64,000 nt of DNA, from NCBI RefSeq assembly GCF_019039035.1, contig NZ_JAHNZT010000005.1, positions 186,001-250,000 of the forward strand. The letters run 5' to 3'. The notes below the pieces were generated by a model, which did not search any database, was not told where the DNA came from, and saw nothing but the letters and a program-made list of their open reading frames with translations. Each line of letters begins with the position of its first letter. The first letter of the stretch is position 1. The stretch comes from Citreicoccus inhibens. Lineage in GTDB: Bacteria; Myxococcota; Myxococcia; Myxococcales; Myxococcaceae. Positions 24,678 to 33,856 of this stretch are shown one piece after another. Made by a program: the position numbers and the translations under genes.

Positions 24678-25943
24678 TCAGGGGGCGGCGAAGTCCACCG
24701 AGCGCCACGTCTCCAGCGCCCAGTCCTGCTCGTCGGGGTCGTCGAAGCTGACCACGCCCACCGCGCGCCGGGTGCCCGCGTGGTACAGGGCCATGAGGCG
24801 ACACAGGCCGGGCTCCAGGTGCAGGGACGCGCGGCTCGTCACGCGCTCCGTCTGGTGCTCCAGGTCGAGGGCGTGTCGCTCGGCGCCGCTGGGCTCGGGC
24901 GCGCCTGCGTCCGCGTCCTCCATGGTCAACACGCGCACGCTGCGCCGATGGTCTCGCGCCACCCAGCTGCCGTCCTCCAGCCGCGACTCCGAGAACGAGC
25001 CGGGGACGCGCACCCGCCAGCCTCCCGGGAGGTCCACCCGAAGCGTGCCCCGGCGATAACCCAGCGGCGGTCCCCCGGCGCTGGCGCCCGCGCGCCGGTG
25101 GACCTCCTCGGCGAGCGTGCCGCCCATGCCCAGATAGCCCAGCACCTCCTGCCACGCTCGCCAGGGGTAGGGCAGGGAGGGGTCCTCGCGCCAGGCCAAT
25201 TGCAGCGTGCGCGCCACGTCGCGGAGCAGTCGCCGCTCGTCGTCCAGGAGGGGCGGGCGCCACATCACGTCCGTCCACAGCCGGCACAGCGCGCGGCCCA
25301 GCCGCACGCGCGCGGTCACCGTGGGCTCCCACCAGGGGAACACGTCGCGGCCCTGGCTGGGGTCCTCGAGGACGCCGAGCATCCACGGTTCGTCGCGCGG
25401 GCCCAGGGGCGTGAGCAGCGCGCCGGGGTGCTCGAAGTCGTGGCCCGGAGGCAGCGAGAGCGTGAGACCGGACTCGCCCACGCTTCGGCGCCGCAAGAGG
25501 CGCCCGATGGAGAGGTGGAGCCACGCGAGAAACCCCGGCTCGATGGACGCGGGGTTCGCCGAGTGGAAGTAGCCCGTGGCGTCGCCCACGCCGGCGCCCT
25601 CGTCGGGGTCCGCCCAGAAGATGCCGTGCGCGTCGCCCATGTTCCGCAGGTGGTCGCAGAGGTAGCGGTGGTAGCCGGGGCCGACGGCGGACGTCTCGGC
25701 GGAGACGACGATGCGGCCCTCGCTCGCGGCCACGATGCTGAGGTCGCTGGCGGCGGGGTGCAGCCGCAGGCGCAGCATGAGCGAGTCATGGGGGCCGGGC
25801 TCCACGCGCGCGCCCGCCATCCACTCGCCCGCGCACGCGTCGTGGAACCACTGCTCCACCTGGCGCAGCCAGTCTCCCGTGGAGCCGTCCGCGGAGAGGG
25901 GGACTTCGCCCTGGCCACGTCGGCCCGCCAGCAACAGCTTCAT
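24678..25943 (-). CDS. conserved hypothetical protein
   Basis: A 421-residue soluble protein from ATG 25943 (MKLLLAGRRG). No family was recognised. It has a Trp-rich character: many single tryptophans in aromatic surroundings, for example WLRQVEQWFHDACAGEW and FPWWEPTVTARV. A polar C-terminal domain (about 290-421) begins with a short strand pair around LRVDLPGGWRVRVPGSF. No signal peptide, membrane segment or obvious catalytic motif. It reads in the same direction as the methyltransferase 57 bases downstream, so the two may share a transcript. Confidence 0.65.
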   Translation of the reverse strand: MKLLLAGRRGQGEVPLSADGSTGDWLRQVEQWFHDACAGEWMAGARVEPGPHDSLMLRLRLHPAASDLSIVAASEGRIVVSAETSAVGPGYHRYLCDHLRNMGDAHGIFWADPDEGAGVGDATGYFHSANPASIEPGFLAWLHLSIGRLLRRRSVGESGLTLSLPPGHDFEHPGALLTPLGPRDEPWMLGVLEDPSQGRDVFPWWEPTVTARVRLGRALCRLWTDVMWRPPLLDDERRLLRDVARTLQLAWREDPSLPYPWRAWQEVLGYLGMGGTLAEEVHRRAGASAGGPPLGYRRGTLRVDLPGGWRVRVPGSFSESRLEDGSWVARDHRRSVRVLTMEDADAGAPEPSGAERHALDLEHQTERVTSRASLHLEPGLCRLMALYHAGTRRAVGVVSFDDPDEQDWALETWRSVDFAAP

Positions 25944-26249
25944 GTCTCGGGTTCCTCGCGCATCGGGTTCATTGCCCCGGATGAACGCCGGAGCATCGCG
26001 GATATGTCGCGGAGCGAGCCACTTCGCCCGTCCTTCGCGCGCTGAACACCGGGCGTGTGGAACCCCGTGACTCCCTTGGTCGCTGGTGGGTGCGTCGAAC
26101 ATCGGGCGGGCGGGCCCTGTTCCTTCCTCCGACTCCAGGCGGGCGTGCCAGCGCTGGCGCGCGGAGGCGACGCTCGCTGTTTCCAGGGGGGCGGAGCCCG
26201 TGCCTCAGCGCGCGCGGGCTCCGCCGTGGAAGGCTTCAGCGCGCCTGGA
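25944..26249. other. 306-base intergenic stretch with a long hairpin
   Basis: No supported gene. It holds the promoter region for the 421-residue protein (leftward) and, at its right end, an 11-bp perfect stem: GGCGGAGCCCG at 26190-26200 against CGGGCTCCGCC at 26215-26225 with a 14-base loop. This begins 25 bases past the end of the Pro/Gly-rich lipoprotein gene on the minus strand and is listed separately as its likely terminator. Confidence 0.45.
26190..26225 (-). terminator. terminator-like hairpin after lipoprotein gene
   Basis: Perfect 11-bp inverted repeat (arms 26190-26200 and 26215-26225) just beyond the minus-strand stop at 26250. No U-tract follows, as is common in very GC-rich genomes. 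Confidence 0.55.
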
Positions 26250-26819
26250 CTAGCGGGTGGTGCTGTCCTTCGGCGGCGGGTTGTTGGTGTTCGGCGCGTA
26301 CGGGTCCATCGTGCCCTGGCCCGCGCTGTTGGACGACGGCGGGTTGTTCATGTCGCCGCCGGTGCTGCCGGAGCCGCCGGAGCTGGGCGGCATCGTCGTG
26401 TCACCCGAGGACGGCGGCGGGTTCATGTCCTGGCCGGAGCCGCCCGTGCTGGGCGAGTTCATGTCGCCATGGTGCACGCCCGGCTCGGACTCGCCGGTGC
26501 TGGAGGTGCCGGAGCCGCCGCTGTCCGGGGGCAGCGAGGACGGCGGCTGGGTGACGGGCTCATTGCCCATGCCGCTGTTGTCGGGCGGAGGCGGCGGGTT
26601 GGGCTGCTCGTAGCCGGAGCCGCCGCTGCTGGGCGGCGGAGTGCCGGTCTCCGTGGGCGCCTGACCCGGTCCCTGGTCCGTGCCCGTGTAGTCCGTCGCG
26701 GGGGGCATGGGCTCCGTGCCGCGCTCCGCCGACTTGTTCGTCTTGCAGCCCGTGCCGAGCGCGAGCGCGCCGACGAGGAGGCTGGCCACGGTGAGCTGGG
26801 TCTTGAAGAACTTCGTCAT
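26250..26819 (-). CDS. Pro/Ser/Gly-rich lipoprotein
   Basis: A 189-residue protein from ATG 26819 with a lipobox in the signal peptide (LALGTGC, Cys25), so it should be lipid-anchored. The rest is low complexity, rich in Pro, Ser, Gly, Thr and Asn with repeated PPSSGGSG-type units, and looks disordered; there is no enzymatic motif. Short tandem repeats in the DNA match the repeated protein units. The gene at 27761-28192 encodes a similar Pro/Gly/Ser lipoprotein, so the two may be related surface or linker proteins. Confidence 0.65.
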   Translation of the reverse strand: MTKFFKTQLTVASLLVGALALGTGCKTNKSAERGTEPMPPATDYTGTDQGPGQAPTETGTPPPSSGGSGYEQPNPPPPPDNSGMGNEPVTQPPSSLPPDSGGSGTSSTGESEPGVHHGDMNSPSTGGSGQDMNPPPSSGDTTMPPSSGGSGSTGGDMNNPPSSNSAGQGTMDPYAPNTNNPPPKDSTTR

Positions 26820-26966
26820 TGCGACTCTCCCGCTGTGAGGGTCCGACTGCTCGCCCGAACGTGGGCAGCCGCTCCCGCACGCGCAGGGGGCGCTCCCCTG
26901 GCCGTCCGCGCCCGGAGCCGCACCCGCGAGGCCTCCAGTCCGCACGCACCGGGGCGCGAACGTTCG

Positions 26967-27683
26967 TCAGTCGCCGTCGTTGGGGCCCACGAGCCGGGGG
27001 CGATCATCCTTGCGCGGCGCGGCGGCGGCCCGGCGCGCCAGCGACTCACGCCACCCCGGCGTCAGCCGCGGACACTCCGCGAGCGCCGCGGCGGCCTCGC
27101 GGTCCTGCGCGTGCATGGCGTGGTTCGCGAACGCCACGGTGAACGCGGGGAAGGGACGCTCCAGCAACTCCAGGGCATCACCCGCCGCCACGGTGCCCTC
27201 CTCCAGCACGCGGAAGTACCAGCCGGTGCGCCCGGACTGCTGCATCACCAGGGGCAGGTCCTTGCGATTCCACCGCCGCGCCTGCTTCCAGCAAGGCTGA
27301 CGCGGCTGGGAGACCTCGAGCAGCGCGGTGCCCACGCGCACGCGGTCGCCAATGCACGCGCTGTCCTCGGCGCCGCCCGAGAGGACGAAGTTCTCACCGA
27401 ACGCCCCCGGGCCCACGTCCTCTCGCGCGAGCAGCTCGCGCCAGAAGGCGTAGTGGCGTTCGGCGTAGGCCAGCACGGCCTTCTCGGGGCCACCGTGAAC
27501 CTTCAGGTCCGCTTGCCCGTCTCCGCGAAGCCCCGTGCGGGTGAGCCACACGGGGCCCGTCACGGGCGCCTTGTACGTGCCGCTCACCCACGGCCGCGCC
27601 AGCGGATCCGCCGCGCCGGCGACGCCATGTTCGCGCACCAGCCCAACGCACAGGGAGAGGATTCGAGGCGCGGCGGAGTCCAT
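26967..27683 (-). CDS. MOSC-domain protein (YiiM-like)
   Basis: A 238-residue MOSC-domain protein. Characteristic blocks are LTRTGLRGDGQADLKVHGGPEKAVLAYAERHY, read across about residues 47-78, then GAFGENFVLSG and QPRQPCWKQARRW, which holds the conserved cysteine that binds the molybdenum cofactor sulphur. The C-terminal TPGWRESLARR ending is typical of YiiM-like forms. E. coli YiiM reduces N-hydroxylated purines with the molybdenum cofactor; the same role here is inference. Start at ATG 27683. Confidence 0.9.
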   Translation of the reverse strand: MDSAAPRILSLCVGLVREHGVAGAADPLARPWVSGTYKAPVTGPVWLTRTGLRGDGQADLKVHGGPEKAVLAYAERHYAFWRELLAREDVGPGAFGENFVLSGGAEDSACIGDRVRVGTALLEVSQPRQPCWKQARRWNRKDLPLVMQQSGRTGWYFRVLEEGTVAAGDALELLERPFPAFTVAFANHAMHAQDREAAAALAECPRLTPGWRESLARRAAAAPRKDDRPRLVGPNDGD

Positions 27684-27760
27684 GGGGGTGGCGACAAAGC
27701 AGGCACCGGGCAGCGTGTCCAGCGACGCGCGAACCCCGGCGCCCTCACGTCATCGCGGCC

Positions 27761-28192
27761 TCAGCGGCCCATGCCTCCGTCGATGACCGAGCCGCTCGGC
27801 GCGGGCAGGAAGTCCCCCGAGGTGTTGGTGTCGGGGCCCACCGTCGTCCCCGCGCCGCCCATGCCCGGTGCCGCGGTCCCTGTGCCCGGCGGCAGCACCG
27901 CGCTCGAGCTCAACCCCGCGTCACCTCCGCCGCTGGAGGAGTAGGGCGTGGGCAGCGTCGCGCCCGAGCCGCCCGTGCCCGCGTCCGTCTGTCCATACGA
28001 CGGCGGCGGCGTGGGCGGCGCCAGTCCGGTCGTCATGCCGGGTTCGTCCGGCTGTTGTTGTCCCGGCATCCCGGGAGTGACTTGCGCGAGCCGCGTGGGC
28101 GCCGCCCGCGTCGAGCTGCACGCACCGCCGAGCAGCACCACGCACGCCAGCCCGCCGAGCCGCGCGCTCCCCCATCCACCGTGCTTCCCCAT
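27761..28192 (-). CDS. Gly/Pro/Ser-rich lipoprotein
   Basis: A 143-residue protein with a signal peptide ending in the lipobox LLGGAC and a low-complexity mature part (Gly, Pro, Ser, Thr, with many PPP and GGxG stretches). No domain recognised. It lies 39 bases upstream of the RND transporter gene's stop side, in the same direction, and resembles the lipoprotein at 26250-26819 in composition. Confidence 0.6.
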   Translation of the reverse strand: MGKHGGWGSARLGGLACVVLLGGACSSTRAAPTRLAQVTPGMPGQQQPDEPGMTTGLAPPTPPPSYGQTDAGTGGSGATLPTPYSSSGGGDAGLSSSAVLPPGTGTAAPGMGGAGTTVGPDTNTSGDFLPAPSGSVIDGGMGR

Positions 28193-28231
28193 GCCCTGCC
28201 TCCTCGCGTGCGAGCCTCCAGCTGCGACACG

Positions 28232-30748
28232 TCAGTTCACGGGCGTGGTCCGCTGACCGCCGGCGCCCGCCTCCGGCGCCCGAGTCCGGGGCCGGTGGCG
28301 GCGGTGCTCGGACACCACCAGCAGCAGCGCGGGGAACGACACCAACATGACGACGAGGTTGGTGCCGAAGCCCAGGTTGGCCAGCACGCCAATCGACTTG
28401 AGCCCTGGATGGTTCGCCATGAGCAGCGCGCCAAAGCCCACCGCGCTCGTCAGCAGCCCTCCGGCGATGGCCTTGCCCGTCTCCGAGTACACCTGCTCGA
28501 AGTCGCTGCCCGGTGAAGCGAGCCGCGTCAGCAGGTGCACGCCCGCGTCCACCGTCGTCCCGATGAGCACGGGGATGACCAGGATGTTCAGGTAATTGAA
28601 TGGCAGGTGCAACAGCGGCATCACCCCGAGCAACGCGAACAGCGACACCACGGTAGGCAGCAGGCACAACAGCGCCATGCGCAGCCCGCCCAGCGTCAGC
28701 CACATGGCCCCGAGCACGGCCAGCGTGGTGCCGCCCAGGATGAGCGGCGACTCGTGCGTCACCAGGTTGATGATGTCCGCCAGCACCATGGGCTCGCCCG
28801 CGGCGGACACGCGGCGCCCGTCCGGGAGCTGCACGCCGCGCACCTCGCGGGCCAGGGCGCGCATGGCCTGTCCGTCTGACTGGCTCACGCTCGGGTACAC
28901 CAGCACGAAGCCGCTCTGGTTGCCGCGCCGGTCCAGGAACTGCTGGCGCACGCTGGGGGGCAGGTCCTCTTCGGTATAGGGCCGGGCCTTCACCTGCTCA
29001 CGGAGGCTCGTGAGCTGCTCGCGCTGCTTGGGGTCGAGGGAGTCCTCGGGCACGTCCTCCAGCACCTTCGCGATGTCTCTCAGCAGCACCTGTTTTCGCT
29101 GCTGCTCGGCGGGCACGAGGCTGGAGAGCGAGATGACGAAGTCGACGGTGGAGTCCTTGCCGAGCCGCCGCTTGCGCTCGTTGAGCTCGCGCACCACGGC
29201 CTGTTCCTCTTCGGCCGAGTTGGTCAGCACCACCACGGGAGACTGCGAGTATCCGATGATCTGGTTGACGGCGCGGTCCAGCACGAACGAGGGCAGGTCC
29301 TCGTCCCACAGCGAGCTGAAGTCATAGTCGAAGCTCAGCCGCGGAAGCTGGGTCAGCAGCGCGAGCAGCACCACGCCGGACACGCCGGTGATGAGGCCGC
29401 GGCGGCGCAGGATGAGGCGCCCCATGGAGAAGCGCGAGGACCGGGACGACTCGCGGCGTGGACGCGCGCGCCAGCCCCAGCGGGCCGCCAGCCCGAGCAC
29501 CGCCGGGAGCACCAGGACATAGGCGGCGATGAGCACCACCATGCCCGTGCCCGCGATGACGCCGAACTCGCGGAACGCGCGCAGGCGCGACGTGCCGAGC
29601 ACGAAGAAGGTGAGCGCCGCCACCAGCGCGGAGATGAGCGCCGCGCCGCCGGTGTGCGTGAAGGCCTCTCGCGTGGCCTCCTCGGAGGACTCGCCCTCGG
29701 CGCGCAGGTTCATGTAGCGCCCCAAGAGGTGGATGCCGTGCTCCACGCCCAGGCCGCCGAGGATGGCGCCCAGGAACGCGGTCAGCAGGTTCACCTGCCC
29801 GTAGGCCAGGCCCACCAGCCCGTAGGTCCACGCGAGCCCCGCGCCCACGGGCGCCAGCACCAGCCCCACGGCCAGCGCGCTGCGGAAGTGGAACCACAGG
29901 TAGAGCAGCACCAGCACCGTGGCCACCGTCGAGGACACCGCCACGTCGCGGGTGATTTGCGCCTGTTGATCGATCTTCTTCTGGAACGTGCCGGTGATGG
30001 CCACATGGAAGCGCGGGCCGAAGCGGGACAGGTTCTCTTGCGCGAGCAGCCCGCGCACCTCTCCCACGATGCGCTCCGAGTAGGTGAGGTCCGCCGAGGA
30101 CTGCTCGGGCTTGGCCAGCAGCACCACGCGGCGCGCTTGGGGATCCACGTACGCGTCGCTCGTTCCGCGTGACAGGCGCCGCGCGCCGCTGCCGCCGTAC
30201 TTCGACTCCAGGTCGGAGAAGTCCAGCGAGGGCGCGTCCTCGTCGGTGAGGTTCACGTAGAGCGGGTTGGCCTGCTGCTTCTCCCACGTGATGCGCGCGT
30301 CGAGGCGCCGATGCACCTCCTGAAGGTCCTCGGGGGACAGGAAGTAGAGCGCGTGGTCGCGGAAGAACGTTCCCGGCCGCCGCGCCTCCACGTAGCGGAT
30401 GCCCGGCAGGGCCTCCAGCTTCGGCGCCAGCTCATCGGAGAAGCGCTGGAGCGCCTCGGGCTCCGCGTCCTCGCCCACCACCACCACCCAACCCAACGCG
30501 CCGAAGCGCTGCTCCAGGGTGTGCAGGTCCTGCACGCTCTCGAAGGACTCGGGCAGCAGGTCCGCGAGGTTGGCGTTGAGCGTCAACGTGCGCGCCAGGT
30601 CCAACCCCACCGCGCTGAGCACCAGCGTCGCCAGCAGCGCCAGCCACGGGCGCCGGTGGTTGTGCACGGCCAGGCTGCCCACGGCGAGCTCCACGCGATG
30701 CATCCACGGTCGCTCCCCGGGTGAAGACTCCGACGGGTCCGAGGCCAT
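28232..30748 (-). CDS. RND/MMPL-family membrane transporter
   Basis: An 838-residue RND-superfamily protein from ATG 30748. It shows the expected two-fold pattern. A first membrane helix (WLALLATLVLSAVGLDL) is followed by a periplasmic domain of about 200 residues. A five-helix block around 265-430 contains GGLGVEHGIHLLGRYMNL. A second loop leads to a repeated five-helix block with IGTTVDAGVHLLTRLA near the end. The EHGIH and DAGVH motifs are the charged transmembrane residues of the MMPL/HpnN-like branch, which move lipids or hydrophobic compounds rather than classical drugs. The paralogue at 31097-33574 is divergently transcribed. Substrate unknown. Confidence 0.88.
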   Translation of the reverse strand: MASDPSESSPGERPWMHRVELAVGSLAVHNHRRPWLALLATLVLSAVGLDLARTLTLNANLADLLPESFESVQDLHTLEQRFGALGWVVVVGEDAEPEALQRFSDELAPKLEALPGIRYVEARRPGTFFRDHALYFLSPEDLQEVHRRLDARITWEKQQANPLYVNLTDEDAPSLDFSDLESKYGGSGARRLSRGTSDAYVDPQARRVVLLAKPEQSSADLTYSERIVGEVRGLLAQENLSRFGPRFHVAITGTFQKKIDQQAQITRDVAVSSTVATVLVLLYLWFHFRSALAVGLVLAPVGAGLAWTYGLVGLAYGQVNLLTAFLGAILGGLGVEHGIHLLGRYMNLRAEGESSEEATREAFTHTGGAALISALVAALTFFVLGTSRLRAFREFGVIAGTGMVVLIAAYVLVLPAVLGLAARWGWRARPRRESSRSSRFSMGRLILRRRGLITGVSGVVLLALLTQLPRLSFDYDFSSLWDEDLPSFVLDRAVNQIIGYSQSPVVVLTNSAEEEQAVVRELNERKRRLGKDSTVDFVISLSSLVPAEQQRKQVLLRDIAKVLEDVPEDSLDPKQREQLTSLREQVKARPYTEEDLPPSVRQQFLDRRGNQSGFVLVYPSVSQSDGQAMRALAREVRGVQLPDGRRVSAAGEPMVLADIINLVTHESPLILGGTTLAVLGAMWLTLGGLRMALLCLLPTVVSLFALLGVMPLLHLPFNYLNILVIPVLIGTTVDAGVHLLTRLASPGSDFEQVYSETGKAIAGGLLTSAVGFGALLMANHPGLKSIGVLANLGFGTNLVVMLVSFPALLLVVSEHRRHRPRTRAPEAGAGGQRTTPVN

Positions 30749-31096
30749 GTCGTCCTGACCGCCCGAGGCGGTCACCCCTTCCCTGGGCGCCCGCTGTGCG
30801 AGCCGCCTGTCCTGTGGGGGAACGTGGCCACGGCGCACGGCGTCTGCACGGGGCCCGGGTCCGCTGTCCGGTGTCAGGAAATGCGGAGGGACGCCCCCAC
30901 TCCCCGCGTGCGCCAGTGAATGCTCGCTCGCCCGAAATGCATCCCGTGCAACGAAATGCGCGGGTCGTTAGATGGTGCGGTCATTCGGGGCCTTACCTTC
31001 CGGGATGCGGCATAAACGCGTTGACTCCCTGGTTTGGCCGTGCCCAAGGTGGGCCGCCTTTTTTCGGTCGGAAGTCAACACAGCGGGTGTCGCAAC
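30749..31096. promoter_or_regulatory. shared control region of two RND transporters
   Basis: 348 bases between two divergently transcribed paralogues, no supported gene. An exact inverted repeat, GTTGACT at 31020-31026 and AGTCAAC at 31073-31079, flanks 46 bases just ahead of the right-hand gene. It could be an operator or could pair in the leader RNA. A short T-run (31059-31064) lies between the arms. Confidence 0.4.
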
Positions 31097-33574
31097 ATGG
31101 CTGAGATGCGTTGGTCCGAGCGGTTCCAGGCGGCGATGGGCAAGACAGCTGCCCGGAGCCACCAGAGGCCCTGGCGGGCCTTGCTCGTGGCGCTGGTCCT
31201 GACGGCGATTGGTGGGTACTTCGCCCAATCCCTGTCACTCAACGCGGACCTGGTGGGACTGCTCCCCAAGTCGTTCCAGAGCGTTCAGGACATCGAGAAG
31301 CTGCGCAAGCGCTTCGGTGGGCAGGGCAACGTGGTGGTGGTGGGCATGGGCGCGGACGCGGATGCGCTCAAGCGCTTCGTGGACGACATGTCCCCGCAGC
31401 TCGCGAAGCTGCCGGAGATCCGCTACGTCAACGCGCAGCGCCCGCGCGCCTTCTTCGAAGAGCACGCGCTCTACTACCTGGACGTGGACGACCTGAAGGC
31501 GGTGCAGGAGCGCATCGACTCGCGCATCGCGTGGGAGAAGGAGCAGGCCAACCCGCTCTTCGTCCGGCTGGATGACTCCCCGGCGCCGTCGCTGGACTTC
31601 TCCGACATCGAGCACAAGTACGCGGGCCGCGCCAACACGCGCCTGTCCGGGGGCGGAGACCTCTACTACCTGGACGCCAAGTCGCGCATGGTGGTGATGA
31701 TGCTCAAGCCCAAGGGCAGCTCCGCGGACCTGAGCTACTCCAAGCGCGTCATCGCGCAGGTGGAGGACTTCCTCGGCAAGCAGGACCTGTCCAAGTACGG
31801 GCCCGGCTTCAAGACGGCCATCACCGGCACGTTCAAGAAGAAGATTGATCAACAGGGCGTCATCTCCAACGACCTGGCGACCACGGGCACGGTGGCCATG
31901 GTGCTGCTGGTCCTCTACCTCATCTTCCACTTCCGCAGCGGCGTGTCCGTGGGCCTCTCCATGGCCCCGGTGATGGCGGGCCTGGCGTGGACCTACGGCT
32001 TCGTGGGCCTGATGTACGGCCAGGTCAACCTGCTGACCGCGTTCCTCGCGGCGGTGCTGGGGGGCTTGGGCGTGGAGCACGGCATCCACTTGTTGGGGCG
32101 CTATGGCGCGCTGCGCGCCGAGGGGGCGACCTCCGAGGACGCGGTGGAGGAGACCTTCCGGCACACCGGCTACTCGGCGCTCATCTCCGCGCTGGTGGCG
32201 GCGCTGACATTCCTCAGCCTCTCGCTGTCCGAGTTCCGAGCGTTCCGTGAGTTCGGCGTCATCGCGGCGGTGGGCATGGTGGTGAGCGTGCTGACGTACG
32301 TGCTCATCCTCCCGGCGCTGCTCGGGCTGGCGGCGCGCTTCAACTGGATGCCGAAGGTGCATCACGCGTCCGGTGGCCCCATGGCGATGCTGGCGCGCTG
32401 GCTGCCGCGCAGCTACCGGGGCGTGGCCATCGTGGTGGGCGTGGGCTCGCTGGCGCTCATCAGCCAGGCGTGGCGCGTGTCGTTCAACTACGACATGTCC
32501 AAGCTGGATGACGTGAGCCTGCCCTCCGTGCAGTTGGACCAGAAGGTGAACCACATCCTCGGCTACTCGCAGACGCCGGTGGTGGTGCTGACCGACTCGC
32601 AGAACATGGAGCGCGAGGTCGTGCGCCAGTTGGAGGCGCGCAAGCAGTCGCGCGGCAAGGACTCCACCATCGACTTCGTGGGCGCGCTGGAGGACCTGGT
32701 CCCCACGCGGCAGGCGGAGAAGCAGGTCATCCTGGACGCCATCGCGTCCAAGCTGGGGAAGATTGACGCGGCCCACCTGAAGGGCCAGACGCGCACGGAC
32801 CTGGAGCGCGCGCAGCGCATGTCGCTGGCCAGGCCCTTCACCCAGGCGGACATGCCCGAGGGCGTGCGCCACCAGTTCGAGAGCCTGGATGGCAGCACCG
32901 GCGGCGTGGTGCTGGTGTACGCGGGCATCAGCCTGTCGGACGGCGCGGGCACGCGGAAGTTCGCCAAGGAAGTGCGCGACATGTCGCTGCCGGACGGCAC
33001 GCGCGTGTCGGCGGCCGGCGAGGCGCTCATCCTCGCGGACATCCTGGACATGGTCGCGCGCGAGGGTCCCCGCATCCTGGCCGCCGCGGTGCTCAGCGTG
33101 ATGGCCGCCATGTGGGTCACCATGGGCCGGCTGCGCACGGCGCTCATCTGCATGCTGCCCACGCTGCTGTCCATCGCGGCGCTGGTGGGCCTGATGTCGC
33201 TGCTGGGTCTGGAGTTCAACTACCTGAACATCGTGGTGCTGCCGGTGCTGGTGGGCACCACGGTGGACGCGGGCGTGCACCTGGTGGAGCGCTTGGGAGA
33301 ACCGGGCGCGGACTTCGTCTCGGTCTACGCCGAGACGGGGCGCGCCATCACCGGCGGTCTGCTGACGAGCGCCATCGGCTTCCTCGCCCTCATCATGGCC
33401 AAGCACCCGGGCCTCAACTCGATTGGTGACCTGGCCAACCTGGGCTTCGGCGTGAATATGCTCATCGTGCTCCTGGGCTTCCCGTCGCTGCTGCTCATCG
33501 TCGAGCGCTGGCGCCGCAAGCACGGGGGCGTGCCGGAGCACCCCGAGCAGCCCGCCACCACACCGGAGGCTTGA
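31097..33574 (+). CDS. RND/MMPL-family membrane transporter (paralogue)
   Basis: An 825-residue close relative of the transporter at 28232-30748, read along the whole length. Shared blocks include WxALLxxLVLxAxG at the first helix, NADLVGLLPKSFQSVQDIEKL, GLGVEHGIHLLGRY and GTTVDAGVHLVERLGEPG. The ATG at 31097 begins MAEMRWSERFQ; a TTG 63 bases upstream would add 21 residues that the paralogue lacks. The pair may form a two-pump lipid export unit or heteromer. A small lipoprotein gene starts four bases after the stop. Confidence 0.88.
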   Translation: MAEMRWSERFQAAMGKTAARSHQRPWRALLVALVLTAIGGYFAQSLSLNADLVGLLPKSFQSVQDIEKLRKRFGGQGNVVVVGMGADADALKRFVDDMSPQLAKLPEIRYVNAQRPRAFFEEHALYYLDVDDLKAVQERIDSRIAWEKEQANPLFVRLDDSPAPSLDFSDIEHKYAGRANTRLSGGGDLYYLDAKSRMVVMMLKPKGSSADLSYSKRVIAQVEDFLGKQDLSKYGPGFKTAITGTFKKKIDQQGVISNDLATTGTVAMVLLVLYLIFHFRSGVSVGLSMAPVMAGLAWTYGFVGLMYGQVNLLTAFLAAVLGGLGVEHGIHLLGRYGALRAEGATSEDAVEETFRHTGYSALISALVAALTFLSLSLSEFRAFREFGVIAAVGMVVSVLTYVLILPALLGLAARFNWMPKVHHASGGPMAMLARWLPRSYRGVAIVVGVGSLALISQAWRVSFNYDMSKLDDVSLPSVQLDQKVNHILGYSQTPVVVLTDSQNMEREVVRQLEARKQSRGKDSTIDFVGALEDLVPTRQAEKQVILDAIASKLGKIDAAHLKGQTRTDLERAQRMSLARPFTQADMPEGVRHQFESLDGSTGGVVLVYAGISLSDGAGTRKFAKEVRDMSLPDGTRVSAAGEALILADILDMVAREGPRILAAAVLSVMAAMWVTMGRLRTALICMLPTLLSIAALVGLMSLLGLEFNYLNIVVLPVLVGTTVDAGVHLVERLGEPGADFVSVYAETGRAITGGLLTSAIGFLALIMAKHPGLNSIGDLANLGFGVNMLIVLLGFPSLLLIVERWRRKHGGVPEHPEQPATTPEA

Positions 33575-33577
33575 GCC

Positions 33578-33835
33578 ATGCGCGCCCTGCCCATTCGGGT
33601 CCTGGGGTGCGTGGCCGCGGGCCTGCTGTGGACAGGCTGTGTCCACGAGCGGCCGCGCGAGGTGGCGCGGTGCCCCGAGTCCCAGGACCGCTTCTGCCTC
33701 ACGGCGGTCGAGTGCTCGATGGACAAGAAGCGCGGCTGCGAGGTCTGCCAGTGCTCGAAGGGGCCCACGGCGACGTCGCAGGATGACCGCCTGCCCTCGG
33801 GCGTGCCGCCGGACCAGCGGCTGCCCGGGAACTGA
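33578..33835 (+). CDS. small cysteine-containing lipoprotein
   Basis: An 85-residue protein beginning four bases after the transporter stop, so probably made from the same transcript. It has a signal peptide with lipobox LLWTGC. The short mature part holds six further cysteines within about 35 residues (ARCPESQDRFCLTAVECSM, then GCEVCQCSK), likely forming disulphides in the periplasm, and a Pro/Arg-rich tail. Too short to assign to a family; a periplasmic accessory of the transporter is a reasonable guess. Confidence 0.6.
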   Translation: MRALPIRVLGCVAAGLLWTGCVHERPREVARCPESQDRFCLTAVECSMDKKRGCEVCQCSKGPTATSQDDRLPSGVPPDQRLPGN

Positions 33836-33841
33836 GGCCGG

Positions 33842-33856
33842 GCACCCGCAGGGTGC
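33842..33856. terminator. small hairpin between convergent genes
   Basis: GCACCC (33842-33847) and GGGTGC (33851-33856) form a perfect 6-bp stem with a 3-base loop, between the stops at 33835 and 33857. Weak alone but well placed. Confidence 0.4.

Noticed and set aside
22107-26045. A 1312-residue open frame on the plus strand
   Set aside because: It is antisense to the acyl-CoA dehydrogenase, methyltransferase and 421-residue genes. High GC leaves long stop-free frames opposite real genes. Composition is His/Arg/Leu-heavy and no domain is visible.
31034-31096. TTG start giving the right-hand RND transporter 21 extra residues
   Set aside because: The ATG at 31097 fits the start of its paralogue better; the TTG lies inside the putative operator region.
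31235-33646. Long minus-strand frame opposite the RND paralogue
   Set aside because: It mirrors the transporter gene. Its histidine-rich, low-complexity composition is typical of antisense frames in GC-rich DNA.
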